NCBI RefSeq assembly: GCF_037969875.1
Contig: NZ_CP150218.1
Coordinates: forward strand, 7,130,001 to 7,194,000
Reading direction: 5' to 3'
Length of the DNA stretch: 64,000 nucleotides
Origin: Paenibacillus sp. FSL R7-0337
Lineage (GTDB): Bacteria; Bacillota; Bacilli; Paenibacillales; Paenibacillaceae
Every line of letters starts with the position of its first letter. The stretch's first letter is position 1. The notes below the pieces were generated by a model. That model was not told the origin of the DNA and made no database searches. It saw only the letters and a list, made by a program, of their open reading frames with translations. The position numbers and the translations under genes are program-made. Below, in pieces: positions 33,479 through 41,692 of the stretch.

Positions 33479-35041
33479 ATGAGAACGATAGAACAAATGA
33501 GCTTGCGTGAGAAAATCGGACAAATGTTCGTAACAGGCTTTCCGTCAACTGAGATGTCCCCGGAGCTGAAGGAAGTCATTGAGCAGTACAAAGTCGGAAA
33601 TATTATTTTATTCTCCCATAATATCAGCAATAAATATCAATTAGGCGGGCTTGTTGCAGAACTGCAGCAATGGTTCACCACATATACAGGCATTCCGGGC
33701 TTTATTACGATTGACCAGGAAGGCGGCCGGGTGACCCGGATGCCCAAGGACGCGACGAATGTAGCCGGAGCCATGGCAATAGCCTCTTCAGGACGCCCTG
33801 AAAATGCTTATGCAGCAGGCAGAATAACGGCCCGGGAACTACAAGCATTAGGCATTAATTTCAATCTTGCGCCCGTGATGGATGTTACCAGTAATGCGCT
33901 CAATCCGGTGATCAACGTCCGCTCTTACGGGGATACTGTTGAGACGGTATCGCAGTACGGGATTCAAATGATGAAGGGCTTGCTCGATGGCGGCGTAATG
34001 TCCTCGCTGAAGCATTTTCCCGGTCATGGGGATACCGATGTCGATTCACACATTGGCTTGCCTGTCATTAACAAAACGGTGGAGGAGCTAGAGCAGCTTG
34101 AACTGCTGCCGTTTAAGGCTGCAATCGGGCAGGGGGCCGAGGCCATCATGAGCGCCCATATTTTATTCCCGCAAATCGAAACGTCTGGTGTACCGGGAAC
34201 GATGTCTTATACGATTATTACAGAGCTGCTTAAAGGGAAATTGGGATTTGAGGGGCTGGTTGTCTCCGATTGTCTGGAAATGGATGCGATTAAACGCTAT
34301 TACGGGACGGCAAAAGGTGCACTCGAAGCCGTTAAAGCAGGGATTGATCTGGTGTTCATCAGTCACACGCCTGCAACGGTTAAAGAAGCGGTTCATTTAA
34401 TAGAAGAAGCTGTAGCGGCGGGTGATTTGGATGAAGCGGTTATTGATGCAGCTGTTGCCAAAATTCTAGCCTATAAAGCCCGCTATACGCATGTTGGGGA
34501 ACCGGATTACGGGATCGTGGGCTGCGAAGTTCACCGCCGGGCGAACGAGCTGATGCGTACGGAAACGATCTGCATGATTAAAGGTGAGACCCAGCCCGTT
34601 CAGGCAGGGGATGGGCAGGTCTTGTTTGTGGGCTCCTATGCCTACCGGACCGACCTGGCCTCCAGCAGTGTGAATCAAGAGCTTAGCTTCCCACAGTATA
34701 TGGGTGAGCATTTTGCTGCAGCGTATGAGCTGATCGGTATTGATCCGGACGAGGAGCAGATTAACGAAGTGCTGCACAAGGCTGAAGGGTACAAGCATGT
34801 TGTTATCGGGCTGTTCAATGCGCGTGAAAATACAGGCCAGCTGGCGCTTGTGCAGAAGCTTGTGGCAGCAAACTGTAAAGTAACGGCAATTACCTTGGGC
34901 CGGCCGTATGATTTAGCTTTAATCGAAGGCGGGTTTTGCGGCATTGCAGCCTTTGAATATACTCCGGATGCATTCAAGTCCCTTATTCCCATCCTGAATG
35001 GTGAGGTAACACCGGCTGCCAGTATTACGATTCAGCTATAG
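33479..35041 (+). CDS. nagZ: Beta-N-acetylglucosaminidase NagZ (GH3)
   Basis: Removes GlcNAc from GlcNAc-MurNAc or its anhydro and peptide forms. The TIM-barrel domain (1-330) has ITIDQEGGRVTRM, the NagZ catalytic-loop motif KHFPGHGDTDVDSH with its His/Asp pair, and VVSDCLEMDAI carrying the nucleophilic Asp. A C-terminal alpha/beta domain (about 360-520) resembles that of two-domain Firmicute NagZ. There is no signal peptide (MRTIEQMSLREKIGQMF), so a cytosolic location is expected, unlike secreted B. subtilis NagZ. It follows namZ by 17 nt. Confidence 0.93.
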   Translation: MRTIEQMSLREKIGQMFVTGFPSTEMSPELKEVIEQYKVGNIILFSHNISNKYQLGGLVAELQQWFTTYTGIPGFITIDQEGGRVTRMPKDATNVAGAMAIASSGRPENAYAAGRITARELQALGINFNLAPVMDVTSNALNPVINVRSYGDTVETVSQYGIQMMKGLLDGGVMSSLKHFPGHGDTDVDSHIGLPVINKTVEELEQLELLPFKAAIGQGAEAIMSAHILFPQIETSGVPGTMSYTIITELLKGKLGFEGLVVSDCLEMDAIKRYYGTAKGALEAVKAGIDLVFISHTPATVKEAVHLIEEAVAAGDLDEAVIDAAVAKILAYKARYTHVGEPDYGIVGCEVHRRANELMRTETICMIKGETQPVQAGDGQVLFVGSYAYRTDLASSSVNQELSFPQYMGEHFAAAYELIGIDPDEEQINEVLHKAEGYKHVVIGLFNARENTGQLALVQKLVAANCKVTAITLGRPYDLALIEGGFCGIAAFEYTPDAFKSLIPILNGEVTPAASITIQL

Positions 35042-35053
35042 GGGGACATCAGT

Positions 35054-35974
35054 ATGGCATTTATTGTTGGCATGGACGGGGGCGGCACCAAGACAGCTGT
35101 CATTGTTACTCATGATGATCAGGAAGAGCCTGTACTATCCTTTACGGCAGGGCCTATTAATTATAATGGCGGCGATGCCGGGGCTATTGCTGCCGCTTTC
35201 GGGGAGATTTTTAATCAGATAAGGTCCTGCTGCACAAGCCTTGCGGAAGTTAATCATGTATGTATAGGAGCGGCAGGCGTAAGCAATCCGGCAGTAGCCC
35301 GATTTTTGGAGCAACAGGTGAGAGATAACGGTTATAGCGGGCCGCTAACGATTACCGGGGATCAGGAAACCGCACTATATGGAGCCCAGAATGCGATGCA
35401 GGGTATTATTCTCATTGCCGGTACAGGCTCCATTTGCTTCGGGGTTAATGAAAAGGGAGAGCGGCACCGCACAGGAGGCTTTGGTCATCTGATTGATGAT
35501 GAGGGAAGCGGATATTATATCGGGCGTGAGCTCTTGTCCGTGCTGGTTCAGGCAGAGGACGGAAGAACAGCGGATACGATGATTCCGGCGCTGGTCTATA
35601 AGCAGCTTGGACTTGGTACGGTGCAAGAGATCATAGGTTTTGTCTACCACAAAAATACAACGAAGAAAGATATTGCAGCGCTCGCCCCGGTGATGACGGC
35701 AGCATGCGGGCTCGGGGACGCCCAGGCGCTAAAATTGGCGGAGCAATGTGCAGCCGGTCTGTTTGAGCTTGTGGTGCCTGTGATTGAGCGGCTGAAATTA
35801 TATGAGAGTAAGGTTGCAATTGCCGGAAGTGTGCTGCAGAAATCCCGTTTTGTAAGAGAGGCCTTAGAGCGGAAGCTTGCCCGCAGCTACCCGCAGACCC
35901 AGCTGATTATGCCTGTTCATAATGCAGCCTATGGTGCTGTACTGCTCGGAAAATCAAAAATGAGTAACGGGTAA
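35054..35974 (+). CDS. BadF/BadG-type N-acetylhexosamine kinase (MurK/NagK-like)
   Basis: An ASKHA kinase of 306 aa: phosphate-1 loop GMDGGGTKTAVIV, adenosine loop IAGTGSICFGV, and the GGFGHLIDDEGSGYYIGRE signature of the GlcNAc kinase/BadF group. In this operon it should phosphorylate free MurNAc, GlcNAc or both after NamZ/NagZ hydrolysis, feeding MurQ. A Clostridium MurK of the same family does both; the specificity here is inferred. It is the last gene before a strong terminator. Confidence 0.88.
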   Translation: MAFIVGMDGGGTKTAVIVTHDDQEEPVLSFTAGPINYNGGDAGAIAAAFGEIFNQIRSCCTSLAEVNHVCIGAAGVSNPAVARFLEQQVRDNGYSGPLTITGDQETALYGAQNAMQGIILIAGTGSICFGVNEKGERHRTGGFGHLIDDEGSGYYIGRELLSVLVQAEDGRTADTMIPALVYKQLGLGTVQEIIGFVYHKNTTKKDIAALAPVMTAACGLGDAQALKLAEQCAAGLFELVVPVIERLKLYESKVAIAGSVLQKSRFVREALERKLARSYPQTQLIMPVHNAAYGAVLLGKSKMSNG

Positions 35975-35994
35975 TCCTATGAATGAAGCAAAGG

Positions 35995-36045
35995 AAGGGT
36001 GTGCCATAAGTCCGGCAGTGTTGGACTTGCGGCACACCCTTTTTC
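35995..36045 (+). terminator. Terminator of the MurNAc salvage operon
   Basis: AAGGGTGTGCC (35995-36005) pairs with GGCACACCCTT (36031-36041), with a nested AAGTCC/GGACTT stem inside, followed by TTTT. It probably also serves the converging gene at 36081. Confidence 0.9.
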
Positions 36046-36080
36046 CGGTGAATAAACAACTCCCGGGTGACAGGTTACGG

Positions 36081-37295
36081 TCAAAATTTGTCGGTTAAAT
36101 AAAACACGGCCTGCTGTTTCGGGAACAGGGCCTGCAGAATATCAGCATGTCGGGCAGGGGTCCCAGCTTCAGCTGCGCCTTCCGCATTATAGCCGAAGAT
36201 GATATAAGAGATCAGATTCCGCTCATCCACTTCTATGGTTATCCGGGACCCGGACTGACTATTCCCGGAAACGGAAAGCCGCTTCTGGCGGTAGTCGAGG
36301 CAGATCCGCTCCTCCCCGCATTGCAGCGTTATGAACAGCTCCTGTTCCGCCATCAAGGCATTGCCGTTAAGGCGATGCTCCAATTCAGGCTGAAGCTTGT
36401 GGAAGGTAGAATACAGGTTGATCATTTTCCACATCGCCATATGGATGGGAACGGGCTCAGCCTGAAGCTGCTGATAATAGGAATATAGCTTGTGATCTTC
36501 AGGAAGCATCGCCATGATGTGCTTGGCCTTCGGCCGGAGACGGCATAATTCATGAAATAAGTACTCCACGCCGTCCGCTGCCTCATCCAGATAGATGAGT
36601 TCGTTGATAAATACCTGTTCGGTGTCCTTTTTTTCTATCATGCCATAAGCGACAATTTTATGATGATGCTGAAGCAGCAGACAGTCCGATTTCTTCCATT
36701 CTGGCCAGCGGATCAGATCCTTCCAGTAGGTTTCATTACGTACTACAGTATAGGTGCGGTTCTGATTGAATTGTTCATAAATAGCACGGATATCCTCAAG
36801 ATAACGGGGCTCAAAAGGTATAATCTCGTAACCGTCCGGCTGCCCGCCCCGCGCCTGATTCTCAATAGCGTAAGCAGTCTCGGGAATCAGTCTCCAGCCG
36901 GCCTTCTCATAAAATGCATGCTTGCTGGCCAGAAGTACACTTATATCATAACCGGCTTCTCTCATGTAGTGTGTTTGTGCAGCAAGAATTTTGTGTGTCA
37001 GCCCCATGCCGCGATAATTGGGATCTGCAGCGACGCTGCCCATAGCGCCCGTCTGCAAGACCGCTTGGCCGACTCTGATGGAAAGCGGAAAGATTTGAAC
37101 ATTGGCAGCAACCTTGCCGCCGACCGTTGCAAACCATGTGGTATCCGGGTCATAGGAGGTGTCGAGGTCTAATCTTTCCTGGAAATACTCCCGGCCTACG
37201 GCAAAACATTCATCTAAAATATCGTAAATCTGTTCAAGCTGTTCTCTGCCCGGCCTGTTGGTTACGCTTATATTTTGTTCTGGTGTTGTCGTCAT
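36081..37295 (-). CDS. Eis-like GNAT acetyltransferase
   Basis: A 404-aa protein of the Eis type. An N-terminal GNAT domain carries MGSVAADPNYRGMGLTHKIL as the acetyl-CoA loop and FYEKAGW, a second degenerate GNAT domain follows (about 150-290), and a C-terminal SCP2-like domain completes it. Eis relatives acetylate amines of varied substrates, and the target here is unknown. AGGAGGAAAG precedes ATG 37295. It converges on the salvage operon and lies 40 nt downstream of the TetR-family gene, so it could be co-regulated. Confidence 0.85.
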   Translation of the reverse strand: MTTTPEQNISVTNRPGREQLEQIYDILDECFAVGREYFQERLDLDTSYDPDTTWFATVGGKVAANVQIFPLSIRVGQAVLQTGAMGSVAADPNYRGMGLTHKILAAQTHYMREAGYDISVLLASKHAFYEKAGWRLIPETAYAIENQARGGQPDGYEIIPFEPRYLEDIRAIYEQFNQNRTYTVVRNETYWKDLIRWPEWKKSDCLLLQHHHKIVAYGMIEKKDTEQVFINELIYLDEAADGVEYLFHELCRLRPKAKHIMAMLPEDHKLYSYYQQLQAEPVPIHMAMWKMINLYSTFHKLQPELEHRLNGNALMAEQELFITLQCGEERICLDYRQKRLSVSGNSQSGSRITIEVDERNLISYIIFGYNAEGAAEAGTPARHADILQALFPKQQAVFYLTDKF

Positions 37296-37338
37296 CTTTG
37301 CTTTCCTCCTGGGTCGCTATGTTAAAAACAGAGTTCAT

Positions 37339-37893
37339 TCAGAATCCTTCATCAGAATAAGCCGAAACCCCTCTTGAATATAAGTTCTCCGCTAACTTAA
37401 TAAATTCTTCTGGCGGTATATCCTTTTCCTGCTGGAGCCACAGGCGAAATAAAGAAAGGGTAGATGTCAGATAGAACTCAATGAAGTATGGCGTTAAGGA
37501 ATGGTTTTGCGGAAGGTTCAGGAATTGTTCCATGGGGATGTCTCTTTTTAAGCGTGCTAAAAAACGGGGGCTTCCATAATCGCCCAGAAGGGCATGGAGC
37601 GCCAGAAGATGTTCTTTTCTGTCCAGACAAGACAGCGCATCCTGAACCGAATGCATCGACAGCTCGTTACCGGCTAGTTCTGCTTTGATGTCATGGAGCA
37701 AGTTATTTTCCACAGTGTCCAGAAGTTCGTAAATGTCAGTAAAGTATTGATAAAAGGTACTGCGGTTATACCCTGACCGGCTGGCGATTTCCTGGATGGA
37801 AATTTTCTCAACCGGCTTTTGGCTGTATAGCTCACAAAACACATCTATAAACTTTTGTCTTGTTTTCTCCGTAATTTGGGGCTGCTTGTTCAT
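37339..37893 (-). CDS. TetR/AcrR-family regulator
   Basis: A 184-aa regulator whose N-terminal HTH (IQEIASRSGYNRSTFYQYFTDI, about 25-46) is typical of TetR; the C-terminal part is an all-helical effector domain. GGAGGG sets ATG 37893; the frame extends 7 codons upstream. It is divergent from the ketopantoate-reductase-like gene across 147 bp containing a perfect palindrome and long-range inverted repeat. The effector is unknown. Confidence 0.87.
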   Translation of the reverse strand: MNKQPQITEKTRQKFIDVFCELYSQKPVEKISIQEIASRSGYNRSTFYQYFTDIYELLDTVENNLLHDIKAELAGNELSMHSVQDALSCLDRKEHLLALHALLGDYGSPRFLARLKRDIPMEQFLNLPQNHSLTPYFIEFYLTSTLSLFRLWLQQEKDIPPEEFIKLAENLYSRGVSAYSDEGF

Positions 37894-37922
37894 GTTTCCC
37901 TCCTGCCTGCGCATAAGATATC

Positions 37923-38003
37923 ATCCGACAGATATTAAAAAACTGATGATTGATCAAGAAATCCTAAAGCTTTATGATCACATCATACAACATGTTGTCG
38001 GAT
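37923..38003. promoter_or_regulatory. Candidate TetR operator region
   Basis: ACAACATGTTGT (37987-37998) is a perfect 12-bp palindrome. ATCCGACA (37923-37930) and TGTCGGAT (37996-38003) are perfect inverted repeats 65 bp apart. Both lie between the divergent TetR and PanE-like genes and are good candidates for the binding site. Confidence 0.5.
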
Positions 38004-38040
38004 AATCAAATGGGGATATTAAAGGGCAGGAGTGATTATA

Positions 38041-38943
38041 ATGTCAGCAGAGCAAAACAGAATTTTAATTTTCGGTGCAGGTGTCATCGGGAGTATTTAT
38101 GCAATAAAGTTTATGGAAGCAGGATATGACGTTAGTCTGTTTGCTCGTGCGGACAGGTTCAGACTTTTACAAGAAAAAGGCCTGCAATATAATGACAAAG
38201 GTACAGTCAGAACGGTTCCGGTGAAGGTCATGGATACGCTCGAAAATGACGATATATACGATTTTATTTTCGTTACCGTTCGTTATGACCGGGCCGAATC
38301 CGCATTGCTCGCGCTAAAAGATAATCAAAGCCAAAATATAGTTACGATGACCAATAGCCCGATTGGATTTTCTTCGTGGCAGGGGATTGTAGGGGATAGA
38401 CTATTACCGGCCTTTCCCGGCTTCGGCGGACAGATTAAAGATGGGGTCCTGCACGCACGGTTCATGCCCAAGCTTCTAGTGGCTACCGCATTGGGAGAAA
38501 TGAATGGCGCAGTGACGCAGCGCATCTTAAAGCTCGCACAAGTATTTCAAACCGCCAAGCTTCCCTACGCTGTAAAAAAGGATATGCAGGCGTATCTAAT
38601 CACTCATTCCGTATCAGATATTGCCTTGCTGGGCAGTTTGTATGGCGGCAAACCGGAGATTGCCCCTGTAACACCCGGAACCAGACAGACGGCACGCCAA
38701 ATAACAGTTACTTTAAAAGCGTATCTAAAAGCAATCCGTGAGGCAGGTGTTGCTGTTGATCCGCCCGTTTTTAACATAGTCCCTAAGCTCCCAAGCTTCA
38801 TCCTGGATGTTCTCTTCATTGCCTGGCTGCGCACAAACATGGTTAAGGATATGCTGCTGCCGGATTATGCGAATGCTGCGAACCAGGAGGTTGTGCAGCT
38901 AGAGAAGGATCTGACAAAATTTCTATCTATTCAGAACGGCTGA
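38041..38943 (+). CDS. Ketopantoate reductase-family protein (PanE/ApbA-like)
   Basis: A 300-aa NADP-dependent reductase-like protein. The N-terminal Rossmann motif is FGAGVIGSIYAIKFMEAGYDVSLFAR, VTVRYDRAESAL follows, and the C-terminal helical domain (about 170-290) contains the AYLITHSVSD region. It is not adjacent to pan genes and resembles the broad paralogue group instead of biosynthetic PanE, so the substrate is open. AGGAGTGAT precedes ATG 38041. It is divergent from, and probably regulated by, the TetR-family gene. Confidence 0.75.
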   Translation: MSAEQNRILIFGAGVIGSIYAIKFMEAGYDVSLFARADRFRLLQEKGLQYNDKGTVRTVPVKVMDTLENDDIYDFIFVTVRYDRAESALLALKDNQSQNIVTMTNSPIGFSSWQGIVGDRLLPAFPGFGGQIKDGVLHARFMPKLLVATALGEMNGAVTQRILKLAQVFQTAKLPYAVKKDMQAYLITHSVSDIALLGSLYGGKPEIAPVTPGTRQTARQITVTLKAYLKAIREAGVAVDPPVFNIVPKLPSFILDVLFIAWLRTNMVKDMLLPDYANAANQEVVQLEKDLTKFLSIQNG

Positions 38944-39037
38944 TGAATCGTTTGTTCCGGTATTGTAACCCGTCTGTTTATTCTTCACTTCCAGCGGATG
39001 GTAAGGTTGAAGAACTGAAGCAGGCGGGAGGCTTACC

Positions 39038-39658
39038 ATGATAACAAGATTAGGGAAGATACTGAAAATATCGATATTGGCGGTCTGCCTGGCTGGATGC
39101 AGTCAGGCGGCAGAGCCCGCAGATGCACAACACACCCCGGTCACTCCAACTCCGGAACATGCAGCACTAGAAGAGGATCTGATTCTGCGCAATACCTCCG
39201 AACCTTTTATCGGGCGAATCGATTTGGATCAGGCGACGGAGGAGTTCATCTATGGCACCTGGAAGGTGGACAAGCTGCTGGGATTCACGAATTCCTATAA
39301 TGACGCGTCTGAATATCCTACAGGACAGGACATCATTGGGGATGAACTTGTGATTCATAAAGATTACTTCTCCTCGATGGGGCTAGAGGGCTATGAAGCG
39401 TACCAATACGAGTTCACCAACCCCCGCTATAGCATAACCCAGAGGCATTATAACGGGGATTCCTTTTACAGAGTGAACAAATTGAATCTGTCTATGATCG
39501 GGACCAACGATGTAACGACCGACATAGAGGTAACTGAGCCTTCGCCGGGACTGGGTGTACCGCTAAGCTTCATCGATGTGAATCATAACAAGCTGATCCT
39601 GTGGATCGAAGCCGCAACGTTTGAGTTGATAAGAGTGGACGAATCGGGTAATAAGTAG
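39038..39658 (+). CDS. Lipoprotein of unknown function
   Basis: A signal peptide with lipobox LAGC (Cys near residue 21: ISILAVCLAGCSQAAEP) leads to a 180-aa mature domain rich in Asp, Tyr and Thr. It has a likely beta-sheet core (GTWKVDKLLGF, GDELVIHKDYF, LSFIDVNHNKLILWIEAATFELIRVDE) resembling lipocalin-like or META-like folds. No family can be assigned. GGGAGG precedes ATG 39038. Confidence 0.75.
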   Translation: MITRLGKILKISILAVCLAGCSQAAEPADAQHTPVTPTPEHAALEEDLILRNTSEPFIGRIDLDQATEEFIYGTWKVDKLLGFTNSYNDASEYPTGQDIIGDELVIHKDYFSSMGLEGYEAYQYEFTNPRYSITQRHYNGDSFYRVNKLNLSMIGTNDVTTDIEVTEPSPGLGVPLSFIDVNHNKLILWIEAATFELIRVDESGNK

Positions 39659-39697
39659 TCTAAGTGCTGGAGTCTATAATGACAGGAGTGAGCGCAT

Positions 39698-40114
39698 ATG
39701 AGCTGGGATGTACTTATTATGAAAACGAAATACGATTTTGAAGCGCCGGAGGAAGAACAGCCGCCAGTGCCACCGCTGGGACAACGTGATGAAATCATTG
39801 AGAAGCTGACCCGCCGCCTACCGAACCTGGATTACCGGGATAAGGCTTGGGGCGTCCTTGAGGGCGAGGGGTTTTCGATTGAGTTCAACACAGGTGACGA
39901 GGAGCTCGTGGATTCTATTATGCTGCATGTCCGGGGCGGGGGAGCGGTGATGGATACCCTCTGCTTGATCTGCGAGACACTGGAGGCTTATGCCCTGGAC
40001 ACATCGGATACCGGCTATATCGACTTTAAGCAGCCTGAAGCAGCGGAGCAATCCTGGGAGCAATTTCAGAAGTATCGTGACCAGGTGATTAACAAACATA
40101 ACGGAAGAGTTTGA
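39698..40114 (+). CDS. Hypothetical protein (138 aa)
   Basis: A small acidic soluble protein that begins MSWDVLIMKTKYDFEAPEEE. The middle (EIIEKLTRRLPNLDYRDKAWGVLEGEGFSIEF) and the end (EQSWEQFQKYRDQVI) suggest an alpha/beta domain. Similar small proteins occur in Firmicutes without known function; an immunity-protein role is possible but unsupported. It follows the lipoprotein gene by 40 nt and is followed by a terminator. Confidence 0.65.
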   Translation: MSWDVLIMKTKYDFEAPEEEQPPVPPLGQRDEIIEKLTRRLPNLDYRDKAWGVLEGEGFSIEFNTGDEELVDSIMLHVRGGGAVMDTLCLICETLEAYALDTSDTGYIDFKQPEAAEQSWEQFQKYRDQVINKHNGRV

Positions 40115-40118
40115 AGTG

Positions 40119-40160
40119 AACAGAGGCGCAGGATGGATCACATCTGCAGCCTCTGTTTTG
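40119..40160 (+). terminator. Rho-independent terminator
   Basis: AACAGAGGC (40119-40127) pairs with GCCTCTGTT (40149-40157), followed by TTGCGTTTT. Confidence 0.8.
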
Positions 40161-40190
40161 CGTTTTGAAGTGTTTGGAAATAACATGCAG

Positions 40191-40281
40191 AAGGGTATTG
40201 ACGCCTAATGAAGTAGCATGTTAATATTTTCACGTGGCAAACTAACATGTCAGTATACCCAAATAGCATGTTAGCATGTTA
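40191..40281. promoter_or_regulatory. Array of five GntR-type operators overlapping the promoter
   Basis: TAGCATGTTA occurs at 40214-40223, 40264-40273 and 40272-40281, TAACATGTCA at 40243-40252, and TAACATGCAG at 40191-40200 in reverse orientation. All are variants of a TARCATGTTA palindrome. The promoter TTGACG (40198-40203), 17-nt spacer, TTAATA (40221-40226) overlaps the first two sites, so binding would block it. The GntR gene at the end of the operon is the likely regulator. Confidence 0.65.
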
Positions 40282-40312
40282 ACTCATTTATCCTACTTCA
40301 GGAGGTTATTTT

Positions 40313-41659
40313 GTGGATGTGGCTAATGTTGTAATCGGTTTCATTATGGTCTTATCATTTTTTGGATTAGTGTGGTATTGCGTCAAGGGGTATAACCTAA
40401 TGGTTGGCTTCTTCGTCATGTCGGTGCTGTGGACCTCGATTGCTCTGATCGGAAATAGCATTCATCCTACCTCCGTGATGGAGGGCAAGACCTTCATTGA
40501 CGTGCTGACGAATGTGTTCCAGACGGGGCCTGAGAACTACGGGAAGGCGATACTGGTTAATATCTTCTTCGGCGCCTTCTTCGGCAGAGTCCTGATCGAC
40601 ACAGGGATTGCCGCTACGCTGATCCGTAAGGTCGTAGAGCTTGGAGGAGACAAACCAAGAATCACCATGTCCCTGCTGTGTATCGTTACCGCTGTAATCT
40701 TCACCTCCATGACGGGTATCGGCCCGGTTATCTCCATTGCTGTCATCGTGCTGCCGATCATGCTGTCGCTCGGGATTCCATCACCGATTGCCTTGTTCTC
40801 CTTCATGGGCTCGATCATGGCGGGGATCTTCGGGAACATCGTGAACTTTAAGCAATATCAGGCGATTTTTGCAACAGCCAATGAAAGTTATGCCAGCTAC
40901 GACTATAATACATATTTCAAATTCGGCATGATTGCGATGGCTGTATCTCTGATCGTGGTGCTGGTGGTATCTAATGTGATGATGAACCGGAAGCTCTCAC
41001 GGGCCTGGGCGGCTACACCGGATAGCGGAGCTACTGTAGATGCACCTGCCATCTCCTGGATCTCGATCATTCTGCCGGTAGTGGGTGTAGTGGTGTTTAA
41101 GGTGCCGATTATTTTCGGATTTATCTTCGCCGCCTTGTTCGCCCTGCTGACCTGCGGTAAGCTGAAGGGTGGTTTTGCAAGCGTTTGCAGAATACTGTCG
41201 AAGCAGTTCGCGGACGGAGCTATTGATGTGGCACCGATGATCGGGTTCCTGCTCACGCTGTCAATGTTCAACAATGCGGCTACCTATGCTTCCCCTTATT
41301 TCAAAACCCTGCTGGACGGCGCAATGCCCCAGACTGCGCTGCTCTTGTGTATTGTATTCGCCATCCTGACACCGCTCGGCTTCTTCCGCGGTCCGATGAA
41401 CCTCGTCGGTTCGGGTTCGGCCATCTTGGCCGTTGTGGTGGCAACCGCAGCCTGGCCGGTACAATTCCTCTATCCGCTGTTCGCCATTACTACCGTTGCA
41501 CCGCAGCATTTGGACGTTACACAGTCCTGGGTGGCATGGGGCTTCGGCTATACGAAGGTTCCGGCCAAGGAATACATGAAGATGTCGATTCCTACGGGCT
41601 GGATTATCGGGATTATTCTCTGCGTGATCGTATTCTTCATGTACGGAAATTTGGTTTAA
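40313..41659 (+). CDS. Multi-span membrane transporter (unknown substrate)
   Basis: A 448-aa integral membrane protein with about 11-12 hydrophobic spans. It has helical-hairpin-like segments such as TGIGPVISIAVIVLPIMLSL and FGNIVNFKQYQAIF, similar in style to ion-transporter-superfamily carriers of organic acids or amino acids. No diagnostic motif allows a named family. GTG 40313 has AGGAGG 7 nt upstream. It is the first gene of the GntR-controlled operon with a HyuA-like enzyme, which suggests a carrier for a lactam, hydantoin or related amide (inference). Confidence 0.75.
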   Translation: MDVANVVIGFIMVLSFFGLVWYCVKGYNLMVGFFVMSVLWTSIALIGNSIHPTSVMEGKTFIDVLTNVFQTGPENYGKAILVNIFFGAFFGRVLIDTGIAATLIRKVVELGGDKPRITMSLLCIVTAVIFTSMTGIGPVISIAVIVLPIMLSLGIPSPIALFSFMGSIMAGIFGNIVNFKQYQAIFATANESYASYDYNTYFKFGMIAMAVSLIVVLVVSNVMMNRKLSRAWAATPDSGATVDAPAISWISIILPVVGVVVFKVPIIFGFIFAALFALLTCGKLKGGFASVCRILSKQFADGAIDVAPMIGFLLTLSMFNNAATYASPYFKTLLDGAMPQTALLLCIVFAILTPLGFFRGPMNLVGSGSAILAVVVATAAWPVQFLYPLFAITTVAPQHLDVTQSWVAWGFGYTKVPAKEYMKMSIPTGWIIGIILCVIVFFMYGNLV

Positions 41660-41692
41660 CACACTATTAATGAAGAGAAACGGAGAAATCAT

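Noticed and set aside
23324..36045. Genomic island integrated at tRNA-Leu
   Set aside because: The salvage operon lies downstream of a tRNA gene and is somewhat AT-richer, but I find no repeated tRNA 3' end, no integrase and no mobility gene.
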